Source: an uncultured Rhizobiaceae group bacterium (GTDB lineage: Bacteria; Pseudomonadota; Alphaproteobacteria; Rhizobiales; Rhizobiaceae). From it: a stretch of 11,901 nucleotides of DNA. This document shows, in pieces, positions 1 through 6,721 of this stretch. The notes below the pieces were generated by a model, which had not been told where the DNA came from, made no database searches, and worked only from the letters and a program-made list of their open reading frames with translations. The position numbers and the translations under genes are program-made. The stretch lies in contig CALDZZ010000223.1 in NCBI GenBank assembly GCA_937944075.1, forward strand, positions 1 through 11,901, written 5' to 3'. The stretch's first letter is position 1, and each line of letters begins with the position of its first letter.

Positions 1-82
1 CACCAAACCCGTCTGCCTGCACCTTGAGATAAAAGGCCATGATGACCGCAAGAAACCCCAGAAAAACAAGACGCCCGTTCAT
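1..82 (-). CDS. N-terminus of an exported or membrane protein (partial, runs off left edge)
   Basis: An ATG at 82-80 opens a frame that stays open for 27 codons to the window edge. It begins MNGRLVFLGF and has a hydrophobic stretch at about residues 5-18, then a more polar KVQADG segment. This looks like a signal peptide (possible cleavage after VQA) or a single membrane anchor. It starts only 3 bp after the stop of the methyltransferase gene on the same strand, and a GGAA lies 9 nt before the ATG, so it is probably the next gene of the same operon. Too little is visible to name the family. Confidence 0.5.
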   Translation of the reverse strand, partial: MNGRLVFLGFLAVIMAFYLKVQADGFG

Positions 83-85
83 GGT

Positions 86-1312
86 CTATCGTTCCAGCAG
101 AACAACAACCTCGACATGAGGTGTATATTTAAACTGGTCAATCGGGATAATGCGCTTGATTTCAAAACCTGCCGAAATAAGAATTTCAAGGTCTGTTCCA
201 AGGGTCGTCGGATTACACGATACAGCAGCAACTTTTGCCACACGCGATTTTGCGATTTGTCTGGCTTGTAATTCAGCTCCTGCGCGTGGAGGATCAAAGA
301 CCAGACCCTGCATTTTTTTTAATTCGCCGAAGGTAACAGGTCGGCGCTCAAGATTGCGCTTTTCTGTTTTTATCTGCTTGAGTTTTCCACCGGTCTGTCG
401 CCAGGCTTGCGTAAGACTGTCAAGGGCAGCCTCGCTTTCTTCAACGGCATAGACCATGGAGTTTTCTGCAAGACGCAATGCGAAAGTACCGATGCCACAA
501 TAAAGGTCAGCAACCTGTTTACAGCCTTTGAGAAATTCTGAAACAATATCCGACATGATATCTTCTGCCGGCTTCAACGCCTGAACGAAGGCAGCAGGCG
601 GGGGCGAAACAAATGTCCTTGCAATGGCAATTTGCGGCTCGGCAGTCTTGATGAGCACTTCCTGATTGCAGGCAAGACGGGCAAATTTGTGGGCTATTGT
701 TTTCTTGATCAAGACTTGGCGTTCAGCACTCGACAGTGGTTTTGCATCTTCAATCGCTACATCCAGACCGTTCTCTGTATGCAAAACGGATACCCGAACA
801 GGTGTTTTGGAAATCGGGACCGAGGCGACCAGATCCTTCAGCGCATCCAGTTGAACGTTTATTTCAGGAATAAGCACAGGGCAGTTGTCGAGTGAGACGA
901 TCTCATTGCTGGCTCTTTCACTAAATCCCAGTTGAAGTCCTTCACCGGTTCGTTGGGCATTGAAAACACACTTGCGCCTGCTTGCTATATCAAAGCTTAT
1001 CAGACCATCCAGTTCCTGGGTTATACCCACTTTTGCCAAAGGTTCTGACACAAGGGAAAGTTTCCAGGTTTCATAGGCAGCATGGCTCATGTGCTGCATT
1101 TGACAGCCGCCACACGTGCCAAAATGTTTGCAAACAGGATCTATTCGCTGAGCAGAGGTTTCAATTATTTTACTGATTTCACGGCGCGGCCCGGAGCCTT
1201 CAACAGCAAGTGTTTCTCCTTCAAGGGCAAACGGTACATACAGTGCATGACCACCAGAGTGAGCAACGCCGTCGCCCTTGTGCCCAACAAAATCAATCTT
1301 AACTTCAGTCAT
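86..1312 (-). CDS. 23S rRNA (uracil-C5)-methyltransferase, RlmD/RumA (TrmA) family
   Basis: A 408-residue SAM-dependent RNA methyltransferase that forms 5-methyluridine, by family in 23S rRNA. An N-terminal stretch (about 1-55) stands where a TRAM-like domain usually is. Cys61, Cys67, Cys70 and Cys144 have the spacing of the [4Fe-4S] cluster of the RlmD group. The C-terminal Rossmann domain has the SAM loop DLYCGIGTF (269-277), FDPPRAG (339-345), the nucleophile Cys366 in SCNP, and the probable general base Glu401 in PHVE. All key residues are present. The ATG at 1312 overlaps the end of tlyA by 8 bp (ATGACTGA), so translation is probably coupled. Family is secure; the exact uridine modified (1939, 747 or other) cannot be read from sequence, so no symbol is given. 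Confidence 0.93.
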   Translation of the reverse strand: MTEVKIDFVGHKGDGVAHSGGHALYVPFALEGETLAVEGSGPRREISKIIETSAQRIDPVCKHFGTCGGCQMQHMSHAAYETWKLSLVSEPLAKVGITQELDGLISFDIASRRKCVFNAQRTGEGLQLGFSERASNEIVSLDNCPVLIPEINVQLDALKDLVASVPISKTPVRVSVLHTENGLDVAIEDAKPLSSAERQVLIKKTIAHKFARLACNQEVLIKTAEPQIAIARTFVSPPPAAFVQALKPAEDIMSDIVSEFLKGCKQVADLYCGIGTFALRLAENSMVYAVEESEAALDSLTQAWRQTGGKLKQIKTEKRNLERRPVTFGELKKMQGLVFDPPRAGAELQARQIAKSRVAKVAAVSCNPTTLGTDLEILISAGFEIKRIIPIDQFKYTPHVEVVVLLER

Positions 1313-2048
1313 TCTTGATGGCCGCCATTAGAAATTCCTTGTTTCCATCCCCACCCTTGAGGGGAGAGGGCATGAAATGCGTCACGTTCCATCCTGGAAA
1401 ATTATCCAGCCAATCCCGAATAGCATGAGCTGTTTGAATGGCAAGCCCTTCTTCGCGTACTACCCCGCCTTTGCCAAGACCATCCTTGCCAACTTCAAAC
1501 TGCGGTTTGATGAGAAATATTCCTTGAGTGTCTGGTTCTGCCATTTGCAGGACAGGGGGAAGGGCAAGGGTGAGTGAAATAAAGCTCACATCACAGGAGA
1601 TAAATTGAGGCGCCGTATCATCCAGATCTTCAAGCTTCAATTCACGGGCGTTTAATCCTTCAAGATTAACAAGCCTCGGGTCATCAAGCAGACTGGCGTC
1701 CATTTGATCGTGGCCAACATCAACACCAAAAACCCGTTTGGCACCAGCATCCAGCATGATCTGGCAAAACCCGCCGGTCGACGCGCCAATATCTACGGCA
1801 ATCTTGTCTTTTGGAGAATAGCCTGTTTCCTTCAAGCCAAATTCAAGCTTGATTGCAGCCCTTGAAACAAGTCTGGCTGCGGGGTCGTCAACTTTAATGC
1901 TGTCCGGATCCAAAACTGTTCGCGATGGTTTGATGGAGGCATTGCCATCCATACTGATGCAACCACGCAAAATGGCATCACGTGCCCGGGCGCGTGATGC
2001 ATAGTGGCCATTTTCTACCAGCCATTCATCCAGTCTTGTTTTTCCCAT
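1305..2048 (-). CDS. tlyA: TlyA-family rRNA 2'-O-methyltransferase (hemolysin A family)
   Basis: A 247-residue protein with an N-terminal S4 RNA-binding domain (about 3-60, starting KTRLDEWLVENG) and a C-terminal FtsJ/RrmJ-like methyltransferase domain. The SAM loop is VDIGASTGGFCQ (85-96). Lys67, Asp153 (CDVSFIS), Lys181 (LIKPQFE) and Glu238 (GNKEF) fit the K-D-K-E tetrad of 2'-O-ribose methyltransferases. Characterised TlyA proteins methylate cytidines of 16S and/or 23S rRNA; the old hemolysin name is historical. The start at 2048 has AAGGAA 5 nt upstream. The stop overlaps the next methyltransferase gene by 8 bp. In relatives I remember dxs just upstream; here an exported protein of unknown function stands there. 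Confidence 0.93.
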   Translation of the reverse strand: MGKTRLDEWLVENGHYASRARARDAILRGCISMDGNASIKPSRTVLDPDSIKVDDPAARLVSRAAIKLEFGLKETGYSPKDKIAVDIGASTGGFCQIMLDAGAKRVFGVDVGHDQMDASLLDDPRLVNLEGLNARELKLEDLDDTAPQFISCDVSFISLTLALPPVLQMAEPDTQGIFLIKPQFEVGKDGLGKGGVVREEGLAIQTAHAIRDWLDNFPGWNVTHFMPSPLKGGDGNKEFLMAAIKND

Positions 2049-2083
2049 ACTGTTCCTTGGAACAGATAGGAGGGAAAGGCAAC

Positions 2084-2464
2084 TTATTTTATAGGGTTGC
2101 CGTATCGGTCAAATTTTTCCCAATACAGGATTTTTTGGCCCGCAGGTTTTTGTGTTTGAATACTGCCGGTAACGGTCAAATCAACAGAGTGATTATTGGA
2201 CGTCATTGGCGGAAGAGAGTTCTCTTTTGGTGCTTGTTTTTGTGGCAGGAAACTGGTGTTGATCTTCTTTTTTACAAGGTCGGCTTTTGTCACCATTTTC
2301 GGGTTTTTCTCAAAACTGATGGAGCCTCGCATTTTGCCTACCTTCTCTGCAGCCTTGCTTGCCGCAGCCCTGGCAATGTTTTCATCATATTTGGCTGTTT
2401 GCGCAAGCGCAGAAGAGCTTGTCATCAACGCCAGTGCAAAGCTTGTGATGGTAACCTTGTTCAT
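2084..2464 (-). CDS. exported protein of unknown function, 126 residues
   Basis: I do not recognise this family. The N-terminus MNKVTITSFALALMTSSSALA is a clear Sec signal peptide with an ALA-Q type cleavage site near residue 21-22, giving a periplasmic product of about 105 residues. The mature part is Lys/Ala-rich at about 23-45 (KYDENIARAAASKAAEKVGK), then polar and probably poorly structured. It ends in an aromatic, charged tail (ILYWEKFDRYGNPIK) that may be the conserved part. No cysteines are present. AGGG lies 9 nt before the ATG. It sits 35 bp upstream of tlyA and 87 bp downstream of the 44-residue peptide gene. The clean signal peptide and an open frame filling the gap between neighbours support a real gene. 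Confidence 0.75.
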   Translation of the reverse strand: MNKVTITSFALALMTSSSALAQTAKYDENIARAAASKAAEKVGKMRGSISFEKNPKMVTKADLVKKKINTSFLPQKQAPKENSLPPMTSNNHSVDLTVTGSIQTQKPAGQKILYWEKFDRYGNPIK

Positions 2465-2551
2465 ACCCGTACACCCTTTAATCCTAAAATTTAAATTAAA
2501 GTTTACAGGCTTCAGGTTAGGGAAGCGGAAAGGAAACTGGTTATCAAAAGG

Positions 2552-2686
2552 TTAAAGACAGGTTTGAACAAAGGCCAATGCGCGCGCAATGAAAACACTT
2601 TCGCCGATATCAGCCCATAACCAGAGCGTCGTCCCAAGGAATACGCCACTGCCTATTGCCAACATGGATTTTTCTGCAAAAGTCAT
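2552..2686 (-). CDS. 44-residue membrane peptide downstream of SCO1
   Basis: A short frame on the minus strand from ATG at 2686 to TAA at 2554-2552. The product starts MTFAEKSMLAIGSG and has a hydrophobic stretch at about residues 8-25 (GVFLGTTLWLWA), then ADIGESVFIARALAF and a C-terminal Cys43-Leu44. The pattern of a short TM segment followed by W-x(2-3)-G-x-x-VF and a terminal Cys resembles small conserved membrane proteins I recall in Rhizobiales genomes, but I cannot name one. It begins 23 bp after the SCO1 stop and fills the gap before the next gene. The upstream AACAGG is a weak ribosome binding site. Likely real, function unknown; a link to cytochrome oxidase assembly is only inference from the neighbour. 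Confidence 0.6.
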   Translation of the reverse strand: MTFAEKSMLAIGSGVFLGTTLWLWADIGESVFIARALAFVQTCL

Positions 2687-2709
2687 GCGCCTGTTACCGT
2701 TTTACTCTA

Positions 2710-3312
2710 TCAGCTATTTTTGACCAATCGACGCAGTTTTTCAAGCGCCACTTCATCATTCTCGCCAAATGAAATGGTTCCCTTGAAATCTCCCTTGGCA
2801 TTAAACAGCATGACAAATGCCGAGTGGTCCATGGTGTAGTCACCATCGCCGTCTCCAAGGTCAACCTTCTTGGCAAAAATCTTGTAGGCCTTGAGTGTCC
2901 TTTTCATCTCTTCAGGATCCCCTGTAACACCCGTAATCCGGGGATCAAAAGCGGTCACATAATCCTTCATGACAGGATGCGTATCGCGCTCTGGGTCAAC
3001 CGAAAAGAAATAGAAGTCGAGTTTGTTGCTATCATCCTCAAGGTCCTTGAGCCAGGAAGCTACTTCCAGAAGGGTGCCTGGGCAGACATCAGGACAATTT
3101 GTAAAGCCAAAAAAGATGGCATGGTTTCTGCCAAGCATGTCTTTTTGAGTGAGCGCCTGGCCCTCATGGTCTACCAGTTTGAATTCACCGCCAATCGGAG
3201 CAACAGCCTGCTGCACAGGCTCCGGTTTCATTTGTTTGGAGACAAATGCAAAACTCACTGCAGCAGCAACAAGCGCCACGCCAACCCATAAAATAATACG
3301 AAACGTTTTCAT
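2710..3312 (-). CDS. SCO1/SenC family copper chaperone (thioredoxin fold)
   Basis: A 200-residue membrane-anchored protein of the SCO1/SenC/PrrC family, which delivers copper to the CuA centre of cytochrome c oxidase or acts as a thiol redox partner. An N-terminal TM anchor spans about residues 5-24, and the thioredoxin-like domain faces the periplasm. The copper site is intact: Cys73 and Cys77 in NCPDVCPG, and His163 in MDHSAF. FFSVDPERDTP-like residues (102-110) and the FGFTNCPD strand (68-75) are typical of the family. I prefer the ATG at 3312 to the in-frame GTG at 3315, because GGG sits 5 nt before the ATG. A possible promoter lies at 3343-3370. No other oxidase assembly gene is visible in the window. 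Confidence 0.93.
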   Translation of the reverse strand: MKTFRIILWVGVALVAAAVSFAFVSKQMKPEPVQQAVAPIGGEFKLVDHEGQALTQKDMLGRNHAIFFGFTNCPDVCPGTLLEVASWLKDLEDDSNKLDFYFFSVDPERDTHPVMKDYVTAFDPRITGVTGDPEEMKRTLKAYKIFAKKVDLGDGDGDYTMDHSAFVMLFNAKGDFKGTISFGENDEVALEKLRRLVKNS

Positions 3313-3342
3313 CACGACCCTGTAGTTGCTTTAACTCCCTTT

Positions 3343-3370
3343 GTTATAGAAAGTCCTGAAACGGATGCAA
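3343..3370 (-). promoter_or_regulatory. possible sigma-70-type promoter for SCO1
   Basis: In the 124-bp gap between xseB and SCO1, read on the minus strand, TTGCAT (3370-3365) is followed after 16 bp by TATAAC (3348-3343). The -10 box matches the consensus at 5 of 6 positions and the -35 box at 3 of 6. A start near 3336 would leave a short leader of about 25 nt. This would make SCO1 and the genes after it a transcript separate from xseB. Based on motif matching only. Confidence 0.3.
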
Positions 3371-3436
3371 ATGAACAGGGCGTTATTGGAATGCGGCAGA
3401 TTGACCGCTGTCAGACGCCAAGTGGATAGTCAGTTT

Positions 3437-3685
3437 TCAGGAAGGATCCAGCGGTTCTGTTCCGGCAGGTTTGCCAGTACTGTCCAGCCTGATTTTCTCT
3501 ACCTTGTCTTCCGCGACCTTGAGTAGCTGACTGCAGTGATTTCGTAGGGCTTCACCGCGTTCGTAATGGGCAATGGATTTGTCCAGTGCCACATTGCCCT
3601 GTTCAAGGCTTTCTACAATTGTTTCCAATTGTTCAAGCGCCTGCTCAAAGTTCATATCCTTGATGTCGTTGTTTTCATCACTCAT
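3437..3685 (-). CDS. xseB: exodeoxyribonuclease VII small subunit
   Basis: An 82-residue, fully helical, charged protein with the XseB signature: NFEQALEQLETIVESLEQG (12-30), then LDKSIAHYERGEALRNHC (35-51) and a third helix LLKVAEDKVEKI (54-65). Several XseB subunits bind the catalytic XseA subunit to form exonuclease VII, which degrades single-stranded DNA to short acid-soluble oligonucleotides in the cytoplasm. xseA is not in the window, as is common. Length is normal for the family, with a short disordered tail (69-82). AGGA lies 8 nt before the ATG, and the gene starts 12 bp after the stop of the deacetylase gene, so it is in the same operon. Confidence 0.95.
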   Translation of the reverse strand: MSDENNDIKDMNFEQALEQLETIVESLEQGNVALDKSIAHYERGEALRNHCSQLLKVAEDKVEKIRLDSTGKPAGTEPLDPS

Positions 3686-3697
3686 GGAAGCATTCCT

Positions 3698-4624
3698 TTA
3701 ACCTGTCATAAGACGGTTTACATGGGCAGCGGCTGACTCTGCAAGCCCTTCAAGATCATATCCACCTTCCAGTAGGCTTACAACACGACTGTTACAGCAT
3801 TGTTCGGCCACTTCCATCAGTTTTCCCGTCACCCAGTCAAAATCATCCGCCACCAGATTTAGCCCTGCAAGGGGGTCGCGGTAATGAGCATCAAATCCTG
3901 CTGATATCATTAAAAGATCCGGCTTGAAATTATCAAGGGCAGGAAGAATACGCTCACGAAATGCTTCCTTGAACCTTGCTCCATCATCCCCGTTTGAAAG
4001 AGGTGCGTTGAAAATATTACCTTCGCCAGTTTCACTCAAAGCGCCAGAACCGGGATAAAGCGGCATCTGGTGTGTGGATGCAAACATCACACTGGGGTCA
4101 TCATAAAAAATATCCTGTGTGCCATTGCCGTGATGGACATCAAAATCAACAATCGCGATGCGCTCTGCGCCATGGGTTTGTTGTGCATAACGTGCAGCAA
4201 TCGCAATATTGTTTACCAGACAAAACCCCATTGCTGTTGTCTTCTCCGCATGATGGCCAGGCGGTCTCATGGAAACAAAGGCATTGTCACATTCATTTTT
4301 GAAAACCGCATCGACAGCATCCATGGCTGCGCCACATACATGGCTGACGACTTCCCAGCTTTTTGGACTGGCACTGGTATCTGCATCGACGGTTGCAATC
4401 CCGGTTTCGGGAATATTGTCTTGTACCATTTGCAAATGTGATTTGGGGTGGGCAACCTCGAACCATTCCGTGTCAGCCTTGGGCGCATCAATTCGGACAA
4501 GTGCATCAAAGTCAGGAATGGCAAAGGTTTCATCCAGAACCTTGATGCGGTCCGGTCTCTCGGGATGCCCCGGTGGTGTGATATGCTCTACGCTTAGCGC
4601 ATGGGTATATAGCCTTGTGGTCAT
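3698..4624 (-). CDS. histone deacetylase family zinc amidohydrolase
   Basis: A 308-residue protein of the arginase/deacetylase fold, in the bacterial class II HDAC-like group (acetoin-utilisation, acetylpolyamine or lysine deacetylases). The catalytic set looks complete: His124-His125 in RPPGHHAE, zinc ligands Asp162 and His164 in DFDVHHGNGTQ, zinc ligand Asp245 in SAGFDAH, and the transition-state Tyr289 in LEGGYD. No signal peptide, so it is cytoplasmic. The physiological substrate cannot be read from sequence; acetyl-lysine proteins, acetylpolyamines or another amide are all possible. It starts 14 bp after the stop of the propeller gene with AAAGG and AGGG upstream, and is followed 12 bp later by xseB. 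Pairing with xseB is one I recall from other Hyphomicrobiales. Confidence 0.93.
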   Translation of the reverse strand: MTTRLYTHALSVEHITPPGHPERPDRIKVLDETFAIPDFDALVRIDAPKADTEWFEVAHPKSHLQMVQDNIPETGIATVDADTSASPKSWEVVSHVCGAAMDAVDAVFKNECDNAFVSMRPPGHHAEKTTAMGFCLVNNIAIAARYAQQTHGAERIAIVDFDVHHGNGTQDIFYDDPSVMFASTHQMPLYPGSGALSETGEGNIFNAPLSNGDDGARFKEAFRERILPALDNFKPDLLMISAGFDAHYRDPLAGLNLVADDFDWVTGKLMEVAEQCCNSRVVSLLEGGYDLEGLAESAAAHVNRLMTG

Positions 4625-4638
4625 GCCCTGCCTTTGGA

Positions 4639-5601
4639 TTACTGCGTTTGGTTCCGCCTTGGTTTGACAGAATAGATTTTGCCATCGTCCAGCCCGACAA
4701 TGAATTCTGATTGGCCGTTTACCTTGCGCTTGCCAATTGCCCGGTCAATTCTGGCTGGCAATCTCACACGCGCAAGCTCTTCAAAACGGCCTCGTTTGGT
4801 GCCAACCATCAAAAGTTCATCGCGTCTTAAAGACGGCAGAATCAAATCTGGTATACCGTTATTGTTCACATCAGCCACGGTGGAAAGGCGAAGTTCATTC
4901 GAGCCGATATAATGATTGGAAAATCCGCGTGCCTGCGCAACCCGTGCCAGGACACCATTTCGATAACGATAAAACTGCAAAACACCTGCAAGGTGAGGGG
5001 TGATAACAGCTGCAATATCCGGCCGCCTGCTACCACCAAAATTGCTGATTTCCGCAATGTTCAGCCAGCGATTGGAGCGACCGATAAATGGTGTTTGGGC
5101 AATCTTGGTAAAGGCATTTCCATTCAGTCCAAAGATTGCAATCGATGCACCGCCACTTTGTGAAGACAAAATAGTGATGACCTCTGTTGTTCCATTACGA
5201 TCAAGATCGGCCAGTCTGGGAGCAATGTCTTCAAATACTTCTGTGCTGGGAAGACGGAAAGTGTAAATCTCACCACGCGAATTTTTGATCTTGAGTGCAC
5301 CAGCCTCAACGCCGTCACCCAAAACCGCATGGGCATATCTGGTTGTGGGCTCACTGTACCAGGCTTCAACAATCGTACCGCTACCGGTTGTAATCCGTCC
5401 GTCAGGCAGACCATTTGGAGCAATGGCGCGTTCATCCGGCACGATGGAAACAGGGACAGAGCCATCGGTGATTTCCCTGACTTCCCATTGTGCAATCAAG
5501 GCTTCCAATACCGGGTTTGTCTGGGTTTGGGATGAAACCTGTAATGCAGAAAGCCCCAGCAGGGCCGTCGTCGCAGTAATTTTAATCAGATTTTTAAACA
5601 T
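4639..5601 (-). CDS. exported FG-GAP/VCBS-repeat-like beta-propeller protein
   Basis: A 320-residue protein with a Sec signal peptide (about 1-24; hydrophobic TATTALLGLSALQ, likely cleavage near SSQ). The rest reads as short beta blades separated by D-x-D/N-x-N-G type loops: ADLDRNGTTEVI (131-142), AEISNFGGSRRPDIAAV (183-199, degenerate), ADVNNNGIPDLIL (243-255). These are FG-GAP/VCBS-like calcium-binding turns of integrin-type propellers; a late GLDDGKIYSVKP (303-314) looks like a closing blade. No enzymatic motif is visible, so binding or scaffolding in the periplasm is more likely, but this is inference. Its ATG overlaps the ribB stop by one base (TAATG), with GAGG 8 nt upstream inside ribB, so it is translated with ribB. 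The deacetylase gene follows after 14 bp. Confidence 0.85.
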   Translation of the reverse strand: MFKNLIKITATTALLGLSALQVSSQTQTNPVLEALIAQWEVREITDGSVPVSIVPDERAIAPNGLPDGRITTGSGTIVEAWYSEPTTRYAHAVLGDGVEAGALKIKNSRGEIYTFRLPSTEVFEDIAPRLADLDRNGTTEVITILSSQSGGASIAIFGLNGNAFTKIAQTPFIGRSNRWLNIAEISNFGGSRRPDIAAVITPHLAGVLQFYRYRNGVLARVAQARGFSNHYIGSNELRLSTVADVNNNGIPDLILPSLRRDELLMVGTKRGRFEELARVRLPARIDRAIGKRKVNGQSEFIVGLDDGKIYSVKPRRNQTQ

Positions 5602-6716
5602 TACCCGTCCTCAGTCAAAGTCTCTGTAATTTCAATGCCAAAGCCCTCAAGACCTACATAATGGCGTTCTCTTGAAGCGTATAGTTTGATGGACTGAATG
5701 CCAAGGTCTTTTAGAATTTGAGCCCCGAGCCCGATTTCAAGCCATTCATCCTCACGGCTTTGGGCGGTTTCGTGGCCTTCCCTGTCTGAGGCCATGAGCG
5801 CGTCCTTGAGACGGCCATACCCACTGGCAACTCCCACAGACCCTTCACGCAAATAGACGATAACGCCGCGTCCCGCAGCAGACATGGTATTCATCAGGTC
5901 ACGTAATTGCGTATCTGCACCAAAGGCATCATTGATGACCGATTCAATATGCAGTCGAACAGGAATATCCTGACCATCGCGTATATCGCCGTAGACCACA
6001 GCAAGGTGATGCATTGTATCCCACTTGGTTTTATAGGTATAAGCCTTTGCCTCACCTGCCGCAGTATCAATGTCCATGGTTTCAATGCGGTCAATCAGGC
6101 TTTCCTGTCTTTGGCGGTAGGAAATCAAATCCGCCACAGAAATGGTTTTCAGATCGTTGGCTTCTGCAAAAGCCATGACCTGTGGACCTCGCATCACGGT
6201 TCCATCATCATTCACAAGTTCTGATATGACGCCGACTTCAGGCAATCCTGCCAGCTTGCAAAGGTCAACCGCAGCCTCGGTATGGCCGGAGCGCATCAAA
6301 ACGCCGCCTTCCTTGGCAACCAGCGGAAAGATATGCCCGGGTCTTGAAAAGTCCTGAGCGCCTGAATTGGGATTGGCAAGGCCGCGCACGGTAGAGGTTC
6401 TGTCATCTGCGGAAATACCGGTGGTAGTTCCGTGTTTGTAGTCCACCGAAACCGTGAATGCGGTTGCATGCGGGTCGTCATTGTTTGCAACCATGGGATT
6501 GAGGTTCAACCGGTCTGCCTCAAATTTGGTCATTGGAGCGCATACAATACCAGAAGTATGACGCACGATCATTGCCATTTTTTCAGCCGTACAATGTACA
6601 GCTGCTACAATCAGATCGCCTTCATTTTCTCGGTCATCATCGTCTGTTACAACAACGATTTCACCCGCTTCAAACGCACGAATGGCTTCAACGATCTTTT
6701 TCTGGTCGTAACTCAT
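5601..6716 (-). CDS. ribB: 3,4-dihydroxy-2-butanone-4-phosphate synthase with degenerate GTP cyclohydrolase II domain (RibBX type)
   Basis: A 371-residue riboflavin-pathway enzyme making the four-carbon unit from ribulose 5-phosphate. The N-terminal domain (1-205) is complete: DDDDRENEGDLI (25-36), RHTSGIVCAP (52-61), HGTTTGISADDRT (95-107), FSRPGHIFPL (123-132), RSGHTEAAVDL (142-152). The C-terminal domain (about 228-366) has the GTP cyclohydrolase II fold but has lost its zinc site: the first Cys position is Ser259, and the CDCG loop is absent between AFGAD and TQL; the RQEGRGIGL-type loop is altered too. It should therefore be unable to use GTP, as in the RibBX variants known in Proteobacteria. 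I chose ATG 6716 (AGGAAG about 11 nt upstream); an extension to 6821 would overlap aroC and has unrelated sequence. aroC ends 5 bp upstream. No FMN riboswitch was seen. Confidence 0.95.
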   Translation of the reverse strand: MSYDQKKIVEAIRAFEAGEIVVVTDDDDRENEGDLIVAAVHCTAEKMAMIVRHTSGIVCAPMTKFEADRLNLNPMVANNDDPHATAFTVSVDYKHGTTTGISADDRTSTVRGLANPNSGAQDFSRPGHIFPLVAKEGGVLMRSGHTEAAVDLCKLAGLPEVGVISELVNDDGTVMRGPQVMAFAEANDLKTISVADLISYRQRQESLIDRIETMDIDTAAGEAKAYTYKTKWDTMHHLAVVYGDIRDGQDIPVRLHIESVINDAFGADTQLRDLMNTMSAAGRGVIVYLREGSVGVASGYGRLKDALMASDREGHETAQSREDEWLEIGLGAQILKDLGIQSIKLYASRERHYVGLEGFGIEITETLTEDG

Positions 6717-6721
6717 AAACT

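Noticed and set aside
1982..2494. 170-residue plus-strand open frame across tlyA, the exported protein gene and the gap
   Set aside because: It crosses three minus-strand features and its composition looks like a shadow frame; the minus-strand product has a clear signal peptide.
3380..3436. Intrinsic terminator after xseB
   Set aside because: A GCGG/CCGC pairing exists at about 3392-3410 but the stem is only four pairs and no T-run follows on the minus strand.
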